Position numbers and translations under genes: made by a program. The notes under the pieces were generated by a model. The model saw nothing but the letters and a program-made list of their open reading frames with translations, had not been told where the DNA came from and made no database searches. This document shows, piece by piece, positions 1 through 6,977 of a stretch of 7,835 nucleotides of DNA; within the stretch, counting starts at the first letter, position 1, and each line of letters starts with the position of its first letter. Source of the DNA: JBDHTO01 sp039808665. GTDB lineage: Bacteria; Pseudomonadota; Alphaproteobacteria; Paracaedibacterales; JAKBAR01. The stretch covers positions 1-7,835 of the forward strand of contig JBDHTO010000059.1 of NCBI GenBank assembly GCA_039808665.1, given 5' to 3'.

Positions 1-357
1 CACACATTCGCGGGAAAGATCGGCGGCCTCTTGATTATACTCCATCAAAAGATTATTAAAATCTCTCCAATCTTCTCCCTTCATCTTATGAAAAGGTGTA
101 TTGGGTGAAGAAAAATGAAACCGTCGCTGAGATATTTCAGATGTTGCCCCCTGAGAAGGTTCCTCATCCTCTGACTCACTCCCAGATAAATTTTGGACCA
201 TGGAAAGTCCAAGCCCTTCCAAAAGTTCATCCACAGGAATAATCCTAGGCGCCTTAATGGCTTGTGTTCCAACATCCTCAGAATCAGCAGAAAATATGGA
301 AGATGAAGTGGCAAGCATAAAGCATAGGGAGAGTGAGGTTATGGAAAAACGTGTCAT
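1..357 (-). CDS. Unknown exported protein, 3' end missing (runs off left edge)
   Basis: I do not recognise this protein. Reading leftward from an ATG at 355-357, the frame stays open for 119 codons to base 1, so the C-terminal part is outside the window. The N-terminus has the layout of a Sec signal peptide: a short basic start (MTRF), a hydrophobic stretch to about residue 22, and a possible cleavage site near residues 20-24 (SIFSA|DSED). The mature part is hydrophilic, with an acidic and serine-rich stretch at about 57-75 (SGSESEDEEPS) followed by a more ordinary segment (DWRDFNNLLMEYNQ). It is therefore probably periplasmic or secreted. It is transcribed divergently from lysK. No Shine-Dalgarno is visible before the ATG. 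The signal peptide followed by a plausible mature region supports a real gene. The function is unknown. Confidence 0.7.
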   Translation of the reverse strand, partial: MTRFSITSLSLCFMLATSSSIFSADSEDVGTQAIKAPRIIPVDELLEGLGLSMVQNLSGSESEDEEPSQGATSEISQRRFHFSSPNTPFHKMKGEDWRDFNNLLMEYNQEAADLSRECV

Positions 358-446
358 GAATTCAAAAATACAGTAAGGTTTGAAGTTCCCTCTTATATGG
401 TTGCGCAAAAACCAAAGATCAAGGTTTTTTTATTTTAATATTTTCC

Positions 447-474
447 TTTATACGCCCTTCAAACTCGCTATAAT
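447..474 (+). promoter_or_regulatory. Predicted lysK promoter
   Basis: A perfect -10 hexamer TATAAT lies at 469-474. A weak -35 candidate (TTTATA, 447-452) sits 16 bp upstream. Transcription would begin near 481, giving a leader of about 24 nt before the lysK ATG at 505. The -10 box is convincing; the -35 match is only 4 of 6. The same spacer must also hold the leftward promoter for the exported-protein gene. The best candidate there is TATAAG (minus strand, 392-397) with TTGATC (minus strand, 417-422), but its 19-bp spacing is poor. Confidence 0.5.
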
Positions 475-504
475 GGCCACAAAATCATCAAAAATATATC
501 TCCC

Positions 505-2058
505 ATGGACTATACCCAAGCAAAATCGTGGCCCTTTCTCGAAGCAAAAAAAATTCTGGAGCGTATTGCTGGCAAAACACCCTCCAAAGGCTATGTTTTG
601 TTTGAAACAGGATATGGACCGTCGGGGCTTCCTCATATTGGGACCTTTGGTGAAGTTCTCCGTACAACCATGGTTCGTCATGCATTTTCTAAACTTTCAG
701 ATATTCCCACACGCCTTTTTTGTTTTTCAGATGATTTGGATGGTCTTCGAAAGGTCCCTGATAATGTCCCCAATCGTGAGATGCTTGCCAAACATCTTGG
801 AAAGCCCTTAACACGTATTCCTGATCCCTTTGAACAATATGAGAGTTTTGGCCATCACAATAATGCCATGCTTTGCAGATTTCTTGATTCTTTTGGATTT
901 GAGTACGAATTTCAAAGTGCGAGCGAGCATTATAAAAGCGGTCGTTTTGATGAGACACTTCTCCTTGTTCTCGAGCACTATGACGCCATTATGGATGTGA
1001 TGTTGCCAAGTCTTCGGGAAGAACGTCAGCAAACCTATAGCCCCTTTCTTCCCATCTGTCCAAACACGGGGCAAGTTCTTCAAGTTCCCCTCATTCGCCG
1101 CGATATCAAATCCGGCACAATTACCTACGCTGATCCTGAAACTGGTAAATATGTTGAAACACCTGTCACAGGTGGTGCCTGCAAGCTTCAATGGAAAGTG
1201 GATTGGGCTATGCGTTGGCGTGCCTTTGACGTGGATTATGAGATGAGCGGAAAGGATCTCATTGATTCCGTTAAGCTTTCCACCCGTATTTGCAGCATTC
1301 TTGGCGGGACTCCTCCCATCAATCTCACTTATGAGCTTTTCCTTGACGAACAGGGGCAAAAGATTTCTAAATCCAAGGGTAATGGCCTCACGATCGATGA
1401 GTGGTTAAGTTATGCCCCCCAGGAAAGTCTTGCCTACTACATGTATCAGTCTCCACAAAAAGCGAAGCGTCTTTATTTCGATGTGATCCCAAAGCACACG
1501 GATGAATATCTTACTCAGCTTGACAAATATGATACCCAAGAATGGCAACTACAAATCGACAATCCCATCTATCATATGCATCAAGGTGTTAAGCCAGATA
1601 TCCGTGTCCCCCTTAGCTTTAACCTCCTTTTAAACCTCGCTTCTGTTGTCAACTGCAGCGATCCAGAGATTCTTTGGGGATTTGTCAGTAAATATCAAAA
1701 GGGAACAAGTAAGGATACTCACCCCTTTCTTGGAAAACTTATCGAATTCGCTGTGCGCTATTATCATGATTTTGTCCTCCCCCACAAAAAATACAGGACA
1801 CCCAGCGATATGGAGCGCCTAGCCCTTCAAGAGTTAATGGAAGAAATTCAAAAACTTGGAAGTGGTCATGACGAGCAGGCTTATCAAGCTATCGTTTTTG
1901 AAGTCGGAAAAAAACATCCCTACCCAGAGCTAAGGTCCTGGTTTGGGACTCTTTATGAAGTCCTTCTTGGGCAACATGAAGGGCCAAGATTTGGTTCTTT
2001 CATCGCCGTTTATGGTGCGGATGAAACCGTTCGATTGATCAAAGAGAAACTTGCCTAA
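505..2058 (+). CDS. lysK: Lysine--tRNA ligase, class I (archaeal type)
   Basis: This enzyme charges tRNA-Lys with lysine in the cytoplasm, using ATP. It is the class I form, unrelated in fold to the class II LysRS of E. coli. The two class I signatures are both present: the HIGH-type motif at residues 44-47 (PHIGTFGE) and the KMSKS-type loop at 286-290 (KISKSKGNG). They frame a Rossmann catalytic domain. The rest, about residues 330-517, is helical and corresponds to the anticodon-binding part. The length of 517 residues is normal for the family. The ATG at 505 is chosen because no start codon lies upstream in frame for a considerable distance and a TATAAT box ends 30 nt before it. No Shine-Dalgarno is visible (ATATATCTCCC-ATG). 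ftsA follows after 48 nt with no terminator. Class I LysRS is common in alphaproteobacteria, archaea and spirochetes, so its presence does not by itself imply recent transfer. Confidence 0.95.
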   Translation: MDYTQAKSWPFLEAKKILERIAGKTPSKGYVLFETGYGPSGLPHIGTFGEVLRTTMVRHAFSKLSDIPTRLFCFSDDLDGLRKVPDNVPNREMLAKHLGKPLTRIPDPFEQYESFGHHNNAMLCRFLDSFGFEYEFQSASEHYKSGRFDETLLLVLEHYDAIMDVMLPSLREERQQTYSPFLPICPNTGQVLQVPLIRRDIKSGTITYADPETGKYVETPVTGGACKLQWKVDWAMRWRAFDVDYEMSGKDLIDSVKLSTRICSILGGTPPINLTYELFLDEQGQKISKSKGNGLTIDEWLSYAPQESLAYYMYQSPQKAKRLYFDVIPKHTDEYLTQLDKYDTQEWQLQIDNPIYHMHQGVKPDIRVPLSFNLLLNLASVVNCSDPEILWGFVSKYQKGTSKDTHPFLGKLIEFAVRYYHDFVLPHKKYRTPSDMERLALQELMEEIQKLGSGHDEQAYQAIVFEVGKKHPYPELRSWFGTLYEVLLGQHEGPRFGSFIAVYGADETVRLIKEKLA

Positions 2059-2106
2059 GAACAAAAACAAGAAGACAATATAAAAAAGGGTCCATTTAGT
2101 AACATC

Positions 2107-3360
2107 ATGTCTGTATTTGCCACAAAAAAACTTTCCTCAAAGGGTGATCTCTTTGCTGCTCTTGATATCGGAACGTGTAAGGTCACTTGCGCTATTGCCA
2201 CACCTGATGTGAGGGAAACAACTTCTATGCGTCTTTTGGGGCTTGGCCAACAAAGTGCACGTGGCCTTAAATCAGGCATGATCACCGATATGGATGCCCT
2301 TGAAGATTCGATTCTCAACGCTGTTCACACCGCAGAACAAAATGCAGAACGTACCATTGGGTCTCTTTATGTCAGCCTTCCTGCGAATGTTATACAGTCT
2401 CATATTTTTCAAGTTGAGATTCCCCTTTCGGGAGAAGCCGTTAACCTACAGCACATTCGGCAACTTCTCACCCTGGGTAAACATGCTCAAGAATACAGAC
2501 AATCTCAAATTATCCACGCCCTTCCCATTGGTTACGCCATTGATGATCAACAAGGTGTGAAGGATCCCAAGGGCATGTTTGGAGAAAGACTCAGGGCACA
2601 AATCCACGTCCTCTCTGCCCCCACAACACTTCTTAAAAATATTGCATCATGTATTGGTCGCTGCCACTTGGATGTCAGTGGTTTCGTTGTATCCTCCTAT
2701 GCATCCGGTCTTGCCACACTTGTAGATGATGAGCTTGAGCTTGGCGTGACCGTCATCGACATTGGGGGAGGAAGCACGACAATTGCTTCCTTTGTTGAGG
2801 GTGCTCTTGTCTACCTTGGAAGTATTCCCGTGGGTGGAACACATATCACCAATGACCTGGCACGGGGCCTTTCTACACCTGTGAGTCAAGCTGAACGCCT
2901 TAAAACTCTTTACGGGTCGGTTTTTCCCATCAGCCTTGACGACAAGGAACAAATTTTGGTGCCCCAACTTGGCGAAGAACATGCCGCCCCTCATCAAGTT
3001 CCAAAATCCTTTTTCACAGGCATTATTCGCGCACGTGTAGAGGAAATTTTTGAGCTTACACAACAAAAAATTCAATCTTCTGGTATGGGTGATCTGATTC
3101 AGCAACGTATTGTCATTACAGGTGGCGCAAGCCAACTCCCCGGCCTTGTGGAGTTTGTGAGTCAAACCTGGAATAAACCTGTTCGCCTGGGGCAACCCCT
3201 TGGAATAAGCGGAGAAGAGCTTTCTAAAAATCCAAGCTTTTCAACTATTGCAGGACTTCTTCACTACGCCTCCCGTGACGAACGCAGCCGAGAAATGCAG
3301 CTTCCCCCTCAAGATGGTCATTTTTGGCAACGCGTATTGTCCTGGTTTAGAGCCGGATAA
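2107..3360 (+). CDS. ftsA: Cell division protein FtsA
   Basis: FtsA is an actin-like ATPase that tethers FtsZ filaments to the inner membrane and recruits later divisome proteins. The 417-residue product shows the actin/Hsp70 signatures in order: phosphate-1 motif at about 17-30 (AALDIGTCKVTCAI), the 1C-type (SHS2) region at roughly 90-170, phosphate-2 at about 214-226 (VTVIDIGGGSTT), and the adenosine motif at about 335-350 (IVITGGASQLPGL). The last residues (HFWQRVLSWFRAG, 405-417) form an amphipathic, Trp/Arg-rich tail like the membrane-targeting sequence of FtsA proteins. The ATG at 2107 is the only plausible start: no start codon lies in frame in the spacer, and the next Met is residue 41, inside the domain. 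The nearest purine run (AAGGG, 2086-2090) is 16 nt away, too far for a normal Shine-Dalgarno. Unlike the usual dcw order, neither ftsQ nor ftsZ adjoins it. It is likely cotranscribed with lysK. Confidence 0.95.
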   Translation: MSVFATKKLSSKGDLFAALDIGTCKVTCAIATPDVRETTSMRLLGLGQQSARGLKSGMITDMDALEDSILNAVHTAEQNAERTIGSLYVSLPANVIQSHIFQVEIPLSGEAVNLQHIRQLLTLGKHAQEYRQSQIIHALPIGYAIDDQQGVKDPKGMFGERLRAQIHVLSAPTTLLKNIASCIGRCHLDVSGFVVSSYASGLATLVDDELELGVTVIDIGGGSTTIASFVEGALVYLGSIPVGGTHITNDLARGLSTPVSQAERLKTLYGSVFPISLDDKEQILVPQLGEEHAAPHQVPKSFFTGIIRARVEEIFELTQQKIQSSGMGDLIQQRIVITGGASQLPGLVEFVSQTWNKPVRLGQPLGISGEELSKNPSFSTIAGLLHYASRDERSREMQLPPQDGHFWQRVLSWFRAG

Positions 3361-3429
3361 GAATTCTTCACCGAACTTTAATAAAATCCGTGTTAACATG
3401 ACCCAACTGTTTTTTTGATTGTACGAAAA

Positions 3430-4344
3430 ATGACACAGCAAAAAGTTGTTGGAATTTTTGGCGGCGGTGGGTTTCTTGGACACGCTGTTGTCCGACGTCT
3501 TGCGAAAAAGGGACACCTTATTAAGGTAGGTTCCAGAAATCCTGAAAGCCACAAAGATCTCAAAACATCTGCCGCAGTGGGGCAAATCCAACTTTTGCAT
3601 GCAGACATACGCGATGATACATCCGTTCAAAACTTTGTCGACGGCTGCGACGTTGTTATTAATTTGGTGGGTATTCTCTTTGAAAAGAAAAAACAAACCT
3701 TTGATAATCTCCACATCAAGGGCGTAGAAAGAATTGCAAAAGCTTGCACCCACGCCAATGTCGATCAATTGATTCACATCTCAGCACTTCTTAATCACCC
3801 GCACAAACAATCAAAATACGCCATGACTAAGGAGAGTGCAGAAGACCTCATTAAAAAAGCATTTAAAAATGTCTCTATCCTCAGGCCCTCTCTCATTTAC
3901 GGACCGGATGATCATTTTTTCAATACGTTTGCAAAGATAGCGGAAATTTCTCCCATTCTTCCTGTTTTTAAAAAGGGAAAAACATTATTTCAGCCCGTTT
4001 ATGTTGATGATGTCGCAAAGGCTATTGAAGTTATGATTGATCAACGGATCAAAGCTCAAGTTTACGAACTTGCGGGCCCTCAAACCTATACCTTTGAAGA
4101 TCTTCTTGAGCTTCTTCTTGACATTAAAAACATCAAAAGAGCCATCGTCAAATGCCCCACATTTATTGGTTGGATAATCAGTCTAGCCTCCAAGGCTTTG
4201 CCAACACCGCTTCTCACCTTTGATCAGTTGCGCATGCTTGATATTGATAGTGTCCCCAACAAAAAGGCGAAAACCTTTGAAACTTTGGGGATTCACCCCC
4301 GCTCCCTCGAAGAAGTCTTACCGACCTATCTAAAAAAAGAATAA
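3430..4344 (+). CDS. NDUFA9-like NAD(P)-binding SDR-family protein
   Basis: This is a 304-residue atypical short-chain dehydrogenase of the family related to the NDUFA9 accessory subunit of respiratory complex I. The N-terminal Rossmann fold has the dinucleotide motif GxxGxxG at residues 11-17 (GGGGFLG). It is followed by family-like stretches: VGQIQLLHADIRD (50-62), INLVGILFE (77-85), a YxxxK pair at Y130/K134, and LRPSLIYGPDDHFFNTFA (151-168). In bacteria the role is not settled; homologues are proposed to act in complex I assembly, quinone or envelope metabolism. I chose the ATG at 3430 because the fold begins within seven residues of it. A TTG at 3415 would add five residues (MIVRK) and cannot be excluded. 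Neither start has a Shine-Dalgarno. It follows ftsA by 69 nt with no terminator between, and precedes tRNA-Arg. Confidence 0.88.
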   Translation: MTQQKVVGIFGGGGFLGHAVVRRLAKKGHLIKVGSRNPESHKDLKTSAAVGQIQLLHADIRDDTSVQNFVDGCDVVINLVGILFEKKKQTFDNLHIKGVERIAKACTHANVDQLIHISALLNHPHKQSKYAMTKESAEDLIKKAFKNVSILRPSLIYGPDDHFFNTFAKIAEISPILPVFKKGKTLFQPVYVDDVAKAIEVMIDQRIKAQVYELAGPQTYTFEDLLELLLDIKNIKRAIVKCPTFIGWIISLASKALPTPLLTFDQLRMLDIDSVPNKKAKTFETLGIHPRSLEEVLPTYLKKE

Positions 4345-4370
4345 GGGAAACATAACCAAAGACTTCTCCC

Positions 4371-4399
4371 TTGAATTTATGGAATCATTCCTTTATCAA
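4371..4399 (+). promoter_or_regulatory. Possible promoter for tRNA-Arg
   Basis: TTGAAT at 4371-4376 could serve as a -35 box, with TATCAA at 4394-4399 as a -10 box after a 17-bp spacer. Transcription would start a few bases before the mature tRNA 5' end at 4411. Both hexamers are imperfect, so the call is tentative. The spacer contains the small palindrome GGAATCATTCC (4381-4391). The downstream glycosyltransferase gene starts only 19 nt after the tRNA and may share this promoter. Confidence 0.35.
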
Positions 4400-4410
4400 T
4401 AACATATCGT

Positions 4411-4487
4411 GCGCCCTTAGCTCAGCTGGATAGAGCGTCGGCCTTCTAAGCCGCAGGTCGGAGGTTCGAATCCTCCAGGGCGCGCCA
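4411..4487 (+). tRNA. tRNA-Arg, anticodon UCU (reads AGA)
   Basis: The sequence folds into a full cloverleaf of 77 nt. The acceptor stem is GCGCCCT with AGGGCGC, the D arm GCTC/GAGC with loop AGCTGGATA, the anticodon loop CTTCTAA (4443-4449) with anticodon TCT at 4445-4447, the variable loop AGGTC, and the T arm GGAGG/CCTCC around TTCGAAT. The discriminator base is G, and the terminal CCA is encoded (4485-4487). The anticodon and overall sequence match the tRNA-Arg(UCU) type of alphaproteobacteria, which decodes AGA and possibly AGG. The gene sits between the NDUFA9-like gene and the glycosyltransferase gene, with no terminator after it. Confidence 0.97.
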
Positions 4488-4506
4488 CCTTATTTTAGGG
4501 AGACCT

Positions 4507-5478
4507 ATGCGCGTTCTCTTTATTTCTTCTTCACGCCTTGGCGATGCTGTTTTAAGCATGTCTGTTCTCCATCACCTCGAAAAGAAATACCCGAACCTCT
4601 CTGTCACTGTGGTCAGTGGTGCTCTTCCCGCCCCCCTTTTTACAAGCATCCCTTTTTGCAAAGAACATTACATTCTGGAAAAGAAAAAATTCTCCCGCCA
4701 CTGGTTTGACCTTTGGAAGTATTTCAAGGATGAATCTTTTGACCTTGTAATTGATCTGCGTGGGTCTATTGTTTCATTCTTTTTTAAGGCAAAGAAACGA
4801 ATGATATGGCGTAGCTCCATTTTGCCAAAGAGTCATCAAGTCGAGAGATTTTCCAAGCTTTTGGAACTTGAACGCCCTTCCTGCCCCAAATTGTGGTTGG
4901 ATCCGGAATCTCTGGAGAAAACAAAAAAGCATTTTAAACATGAGTTTTTAGCCGTCTCTCCCGCAGCCAATTGGATCGGAAAACAGTGGCCAAGTGAGAG
5001 ATTTAATCTTCTCCTGAAGGAATTCCAAAAACAGCATCCATCCGTTCATATCATCCTTTTTGCCGCACCCCATGAAAAAGAGATTGTTGAAAAAGCGTCA
5101 AAGGGACTACAAAACACACAAAGTGTTCTGACTCCTGATTTAAGATATGTTACGGCTGCACTCTCTCGCGCAAAAGCTTTCGTCGGAAATGATTCCGGAC
5201 TGATGCATATGGCCGCAGCCCTTGGCATTCCTTCCATTGGGATTTTTGGGCCCAGTGACGATGGACGGTATGGACCTTATGGAAAAGATCATACGGTCGT
5301 TCGAAAAAAATCATTAAAAGACATCGAATCCCTCGAAGGGTTTTCTTACAGCGCTCCACATTGCTATATGGATGATATCCAGGTTAGCGATGTCTTGCCT
5401 CACCTCCTTAACCTATGGAGAGACCATCATGATGAAACTCTACACATGGCCGACGTCACCCTTCGGCGCAAAAGTTAA
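4507..5478 (+). CDS. Glycosyltransferase family 9 (heptosyltransferase-like)
   Basis: The 323-residue product belongs to the GT9 family, whose known members (WaaC, WaaF, WaaQ) transfer ADP-activated heptose to the lipopolysaccharide core on the cytoplasmic face of the inner membrane. The N-terminal half opens with the family motif RLGDAVLSM (10-18); Asp13 is in the position of the catalytic Asp of heptosyltransferases. The C-terminal half has the nucleotide-sugar motif GNDSGLMHMAAALG (227-240), then GIPSIGIFGPSD. A KQWPSERF segment (159-166) also fits the family. The fold is GT-B with two Rossmann-like domains. The Shine-Dalgarno AGGGAG (4497-4502) is four bases before the ATG. The last 50 bp overlap the next gene. 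The exact acceptor sugar cannot be read from the sequence. It could be a LPS-core or a more divergent envelope glycosyltransferase. Confidence 0.9.
   Translation: MRVLFISSSRLGDAVLSMSVLHHLEKKYPNLSVTVVSGALPAPLFTSIPFCKEHYILEKKKFSRHWFDLWKYFKDESFDLVIDLRGSIVSFFFKAKKRMIWRSSILPKSHQVERFSKLLELERPSCPKLWLDPESLEKTKKHFKHEFLAVSPAANWIGKQWPSERFNLLLKEFQKQHPSVHIILFAAPHEKEIVEKASKGLQNTQSVLTPDLRYVTAALSRAKAFVGNDSGLMHMAAALGIPSIGIFGPSDDGRYGPYGKDHTVVRKKSLKDIESLEGFSYSAPHCYMDDIQVSDVLPHLLNLWRDHHDETLHMADVTLRRKS
5417..5422 (+). promoter_or_regulatory. Shine-Dalgarno that fixes the GST start
   Basis: GGAGAG lies inside the glycosyltransferase coding region, six bases before the ATG at 5429 and nine before the adjacent ATG at 5432. 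It supports a start here rather than the further upstream in-frame ATG at 5372, which would add 19 residues with no family resemblance. Confidence 0.7.
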
Positions 5479-6058
5479 AGCTGTTATTGGCGCACTCGAC
5501 CTTTGGAATAAGTTTGAGATAAAGCTTTATCACCCGTGGCAAGATGATCATGAACTGCGTGCATTGAACCCCCTTAATAAAATTCCTGTTCTGATTTTGG
5601 AGGATGGATCTGCACTCTACGACTCACCTGTCATTTGTGAGTATTTGAATGACTTCCAACATGGTGATCTCATCCCAACTGAAAGAAAATTCGATATCCT
5701 GCGTATTCAAGCACTTTGTGATGGCATTTTGGATGCGGGCGTGGGTATGCGTTATGAACATACCATCCGCCCCACACATTTAAGGAGTCAGGACTGGAGC
5801 CACCGTCAAGAGATGGCTATTTCAGAAGGACTTAAAGCTTTGTCCAAGGAAAATTTTAGCACCTCCATTGATCTTGGCATTATTTCTACGGTGATTACAC
5901 TGTTATACATAAAGCTACGTCAGTCACACCTTTACGAAAATGCGCCAGATAATCTCAAGAATCTGGTGATAACATGGGAGAAAAATCCCATTTTTGAAAA
6001 GGCACAACCCATTGATAACCTTCCACTTCCCAGCAATCTTTTAACCCTCAAACAATAG
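5429..6058 (+). CDS. Glutathione S-transferase family protein (YibF-like)
   Basis: This protein of about 209 residues has a GST layout: an N-terminal thioredoxin-like domain, about 1-80, and an all-helical C-terminal domain. Numbering from the second ATG (5432), the putative active-site segment is TSPFGAKV (8-15), with Ser9 in the usual catalytic position of bacterial Ser-type GSTs. The cis-proline motif is NKIPVL (49-54), and the glutathione-contact motif is DSPVICEYL (64-72). A segment resembling E. coli YibF (IQALCDGILDAG, 92-103) begins the helical domain. YibF-like proteins may use glutathione for detoxification or thiol chemistry, but no substrate is assigned. The start choice between 5429 and 5432 is uncertain by one residue. 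The gene overlaps the glycosyltransferase gene by 50 bp in another frame, suggesting translational coupling. The exported-protein gene follows ten bases after the stop. Confidence 0.9.
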   Translation: MMKLYTWPTSPFGAKVKAVIGALDLWNKFEIKLYHPWQDDHELRALNPLNKIPVLILEDGSALYDSPVICEYLNDFQHGDLIPTERKFDILRIQALCDGILDAGVGMRYEHTIRPTHLRSQDWSHRQEMAISEGLKALSKENFSTSIDLGIISTVITLLYIKLRQSHLYENAPDNLKNLVITWEKNPIFEKAQPIDNLPLPSNLLTLKQ

Positions 6059-6068
6059 GACAACACAT

Positions 6069-6965
6069 ATGATCAAAAAAATTATTGCCCTCACCATGCT
6101 TTCTGGATCTCTCTTGGCCATGGATGCAGATGTCTCCACCTCTGATGCTCTACAAACAAAACCTGGACTCCATTATGTTTTTCCAGGAGACAACGTACAA
6201 TTTGCATCACTGAGCCCAGAAAACCAAGAAATAGCACAGGCACTTATCGATACGGCAAATACTCGACAAAAAGAATCCTTTGGTGAAACAGGTATCAGCA
6301 TCGGCAATATCTTTCCGAAGCAGATCAACCGGATTAAAGAAGGGAATCCTTGGCATGCCGTCTTAGCCTCCACCATTCTTGAAGTGGAAGAGGTAACCCA
6401 GGCCCTTATCGTTTTCGGACAATTCCCAACAACAACCTACGTCCAGGATCTTGAATCACACCGTGCACTTCATGCAGCTTTTAAAGACATGGACCTTGTC
6501 ACCGATGACATCGTCGATAGCAAACACGTCGCAGTCAAAGGTGAAGGTCTTGCCACATTCTTATGGGCATTCGCGGATGGTGTTTCAACAGAAAGAAAAC
6601 AACAAATCATACAAAGCACCCTGGAGATGGCGAGAAACCTTGCCTCAGAAAAAAAACCACTTCCTGATTATGGGCTCCAAGCGCGGGACCTTTTTGTCTT
6701 AGTTCACCCAGACGATCCAATTTCTTCGGTTTTTCTTTCCCTGGAGTTTCTTGAGACAGAGGGCCCCTGGGACATGTTTTATGGAAAACCTCGCACTGCA
6801 TTTATGTACCCACTTACAGAGACTTTTTCTGTATCAGCATCTGTCGCAGAAGCCGTTTTAGCTGACTCAGAAGGTGCCGAAGAAGGTGTGGATGGTGTTG
6901 CAACGCTCCCCCATACAAGATCATCTTCGTCTGATGCATCCCCAACAGGTAATAGCGGAGAATAA
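6069..6965 (+). CDS. Unknown exported protein
   Basis: I do not recognise a family. The 298-residue product starts with a classical Sec signal peptide: basic MIKK, a hydrophobic core (IIALTMLSGSLL), and likely cleavage near Ala17 or Ala20 (SLLAMDA). The mature protein contains no cysteine, so a disulfide-bonded or lipid-anchored form is unlikely. The middle, about 45-245, looks globular with predicted helices (ENQEIAQALIDTANTRQKES, STLEMARNLASEKK). The tail from about residue 260 is acidic and then Ser/Thr-rich (SEGAEEGVDG, TRSSSSDASPTG), likely disordered. The Shine-Dalgarno AGGA (6057-6060) is eight bases before the ATG and overlaps the stop codon of the GST gene, so this is the third gene of the GT9-GST unit. 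It is probably periplasmic or secreted. Like the left-edge protein it combines a signal peptide with a low-complexity acidic/Ser-rich stretch, but I see no clear sequence homology between the two. Confidence 0.85.
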   Translation: MIKKIIALTMLSGSLLAMDADVSTSDALQTKPGLHYVFPGDNVQFASLSPENQEIAQALIDTANTRQKESFGETGISIGNIFPKQINRIKEGNPWHAVLASTILEVEEVTQALIVFGQFPTTTYVQDLESHRALHAAFKDMDLVTDDIVDSKHVAVKGEGLATFLWAFADGVSTERKQQIIQSTLEMARNLASEKKPLPDYGLQARDLFVLVHPDDPISSVFLSLEFLETEGPWDMFYGKPRTAFMYPLTETFSVSASVAEAVLADSEGAEEGVDGVATLPHTRSSSSDASPTGNSGE

Positions 6966-6977
6966 GGAGAGAAACTC

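Noticed and set aside
380..811. 143-codon rightward open frame overlapping the lysK start
   Set aside because: It overlaps lysK in another frame, has no recognisable domain, and lysK is unambiguous. It is a shadow frame.
808..1359. 183-codon leftward open frame inside lysK
   Set aside because: Fully antisense to lysK, composition like random translation, no own promoter or Shine-Dalgarno seen.
2647..3195. 182-codon leftward open frame inside ftsA
   Set aside because: Fully antisense to ftsA, whose motifs account for the region. No family resemblance.
3360..3369. Ten-base palindrome AAGAATTCTT after ftsA
   Set aside because: Short, AT-rich, no T-run or promoter relation. Likely chance.
3241..3777. 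178-codon leftward open frame across the ftsA / NDUFA9-like junction
   Set aside because: Antisense to two well-supported genes and crosses their boundary. No domain or signal visible.
4343..4372. Stem AAGGGA / TCCCTT as a terminator after the NDUFA9-like gene
   Set aside because: Only six pairs with an 18-base loop, low GC content and no T-run after it.
5372..5428. Upstream ATG giving a 228-residue GST
   Set aside because: The extra 19 residues do not fit the family, and the Shine-Dalgarno is placed for the ATGs at 5429/5432.
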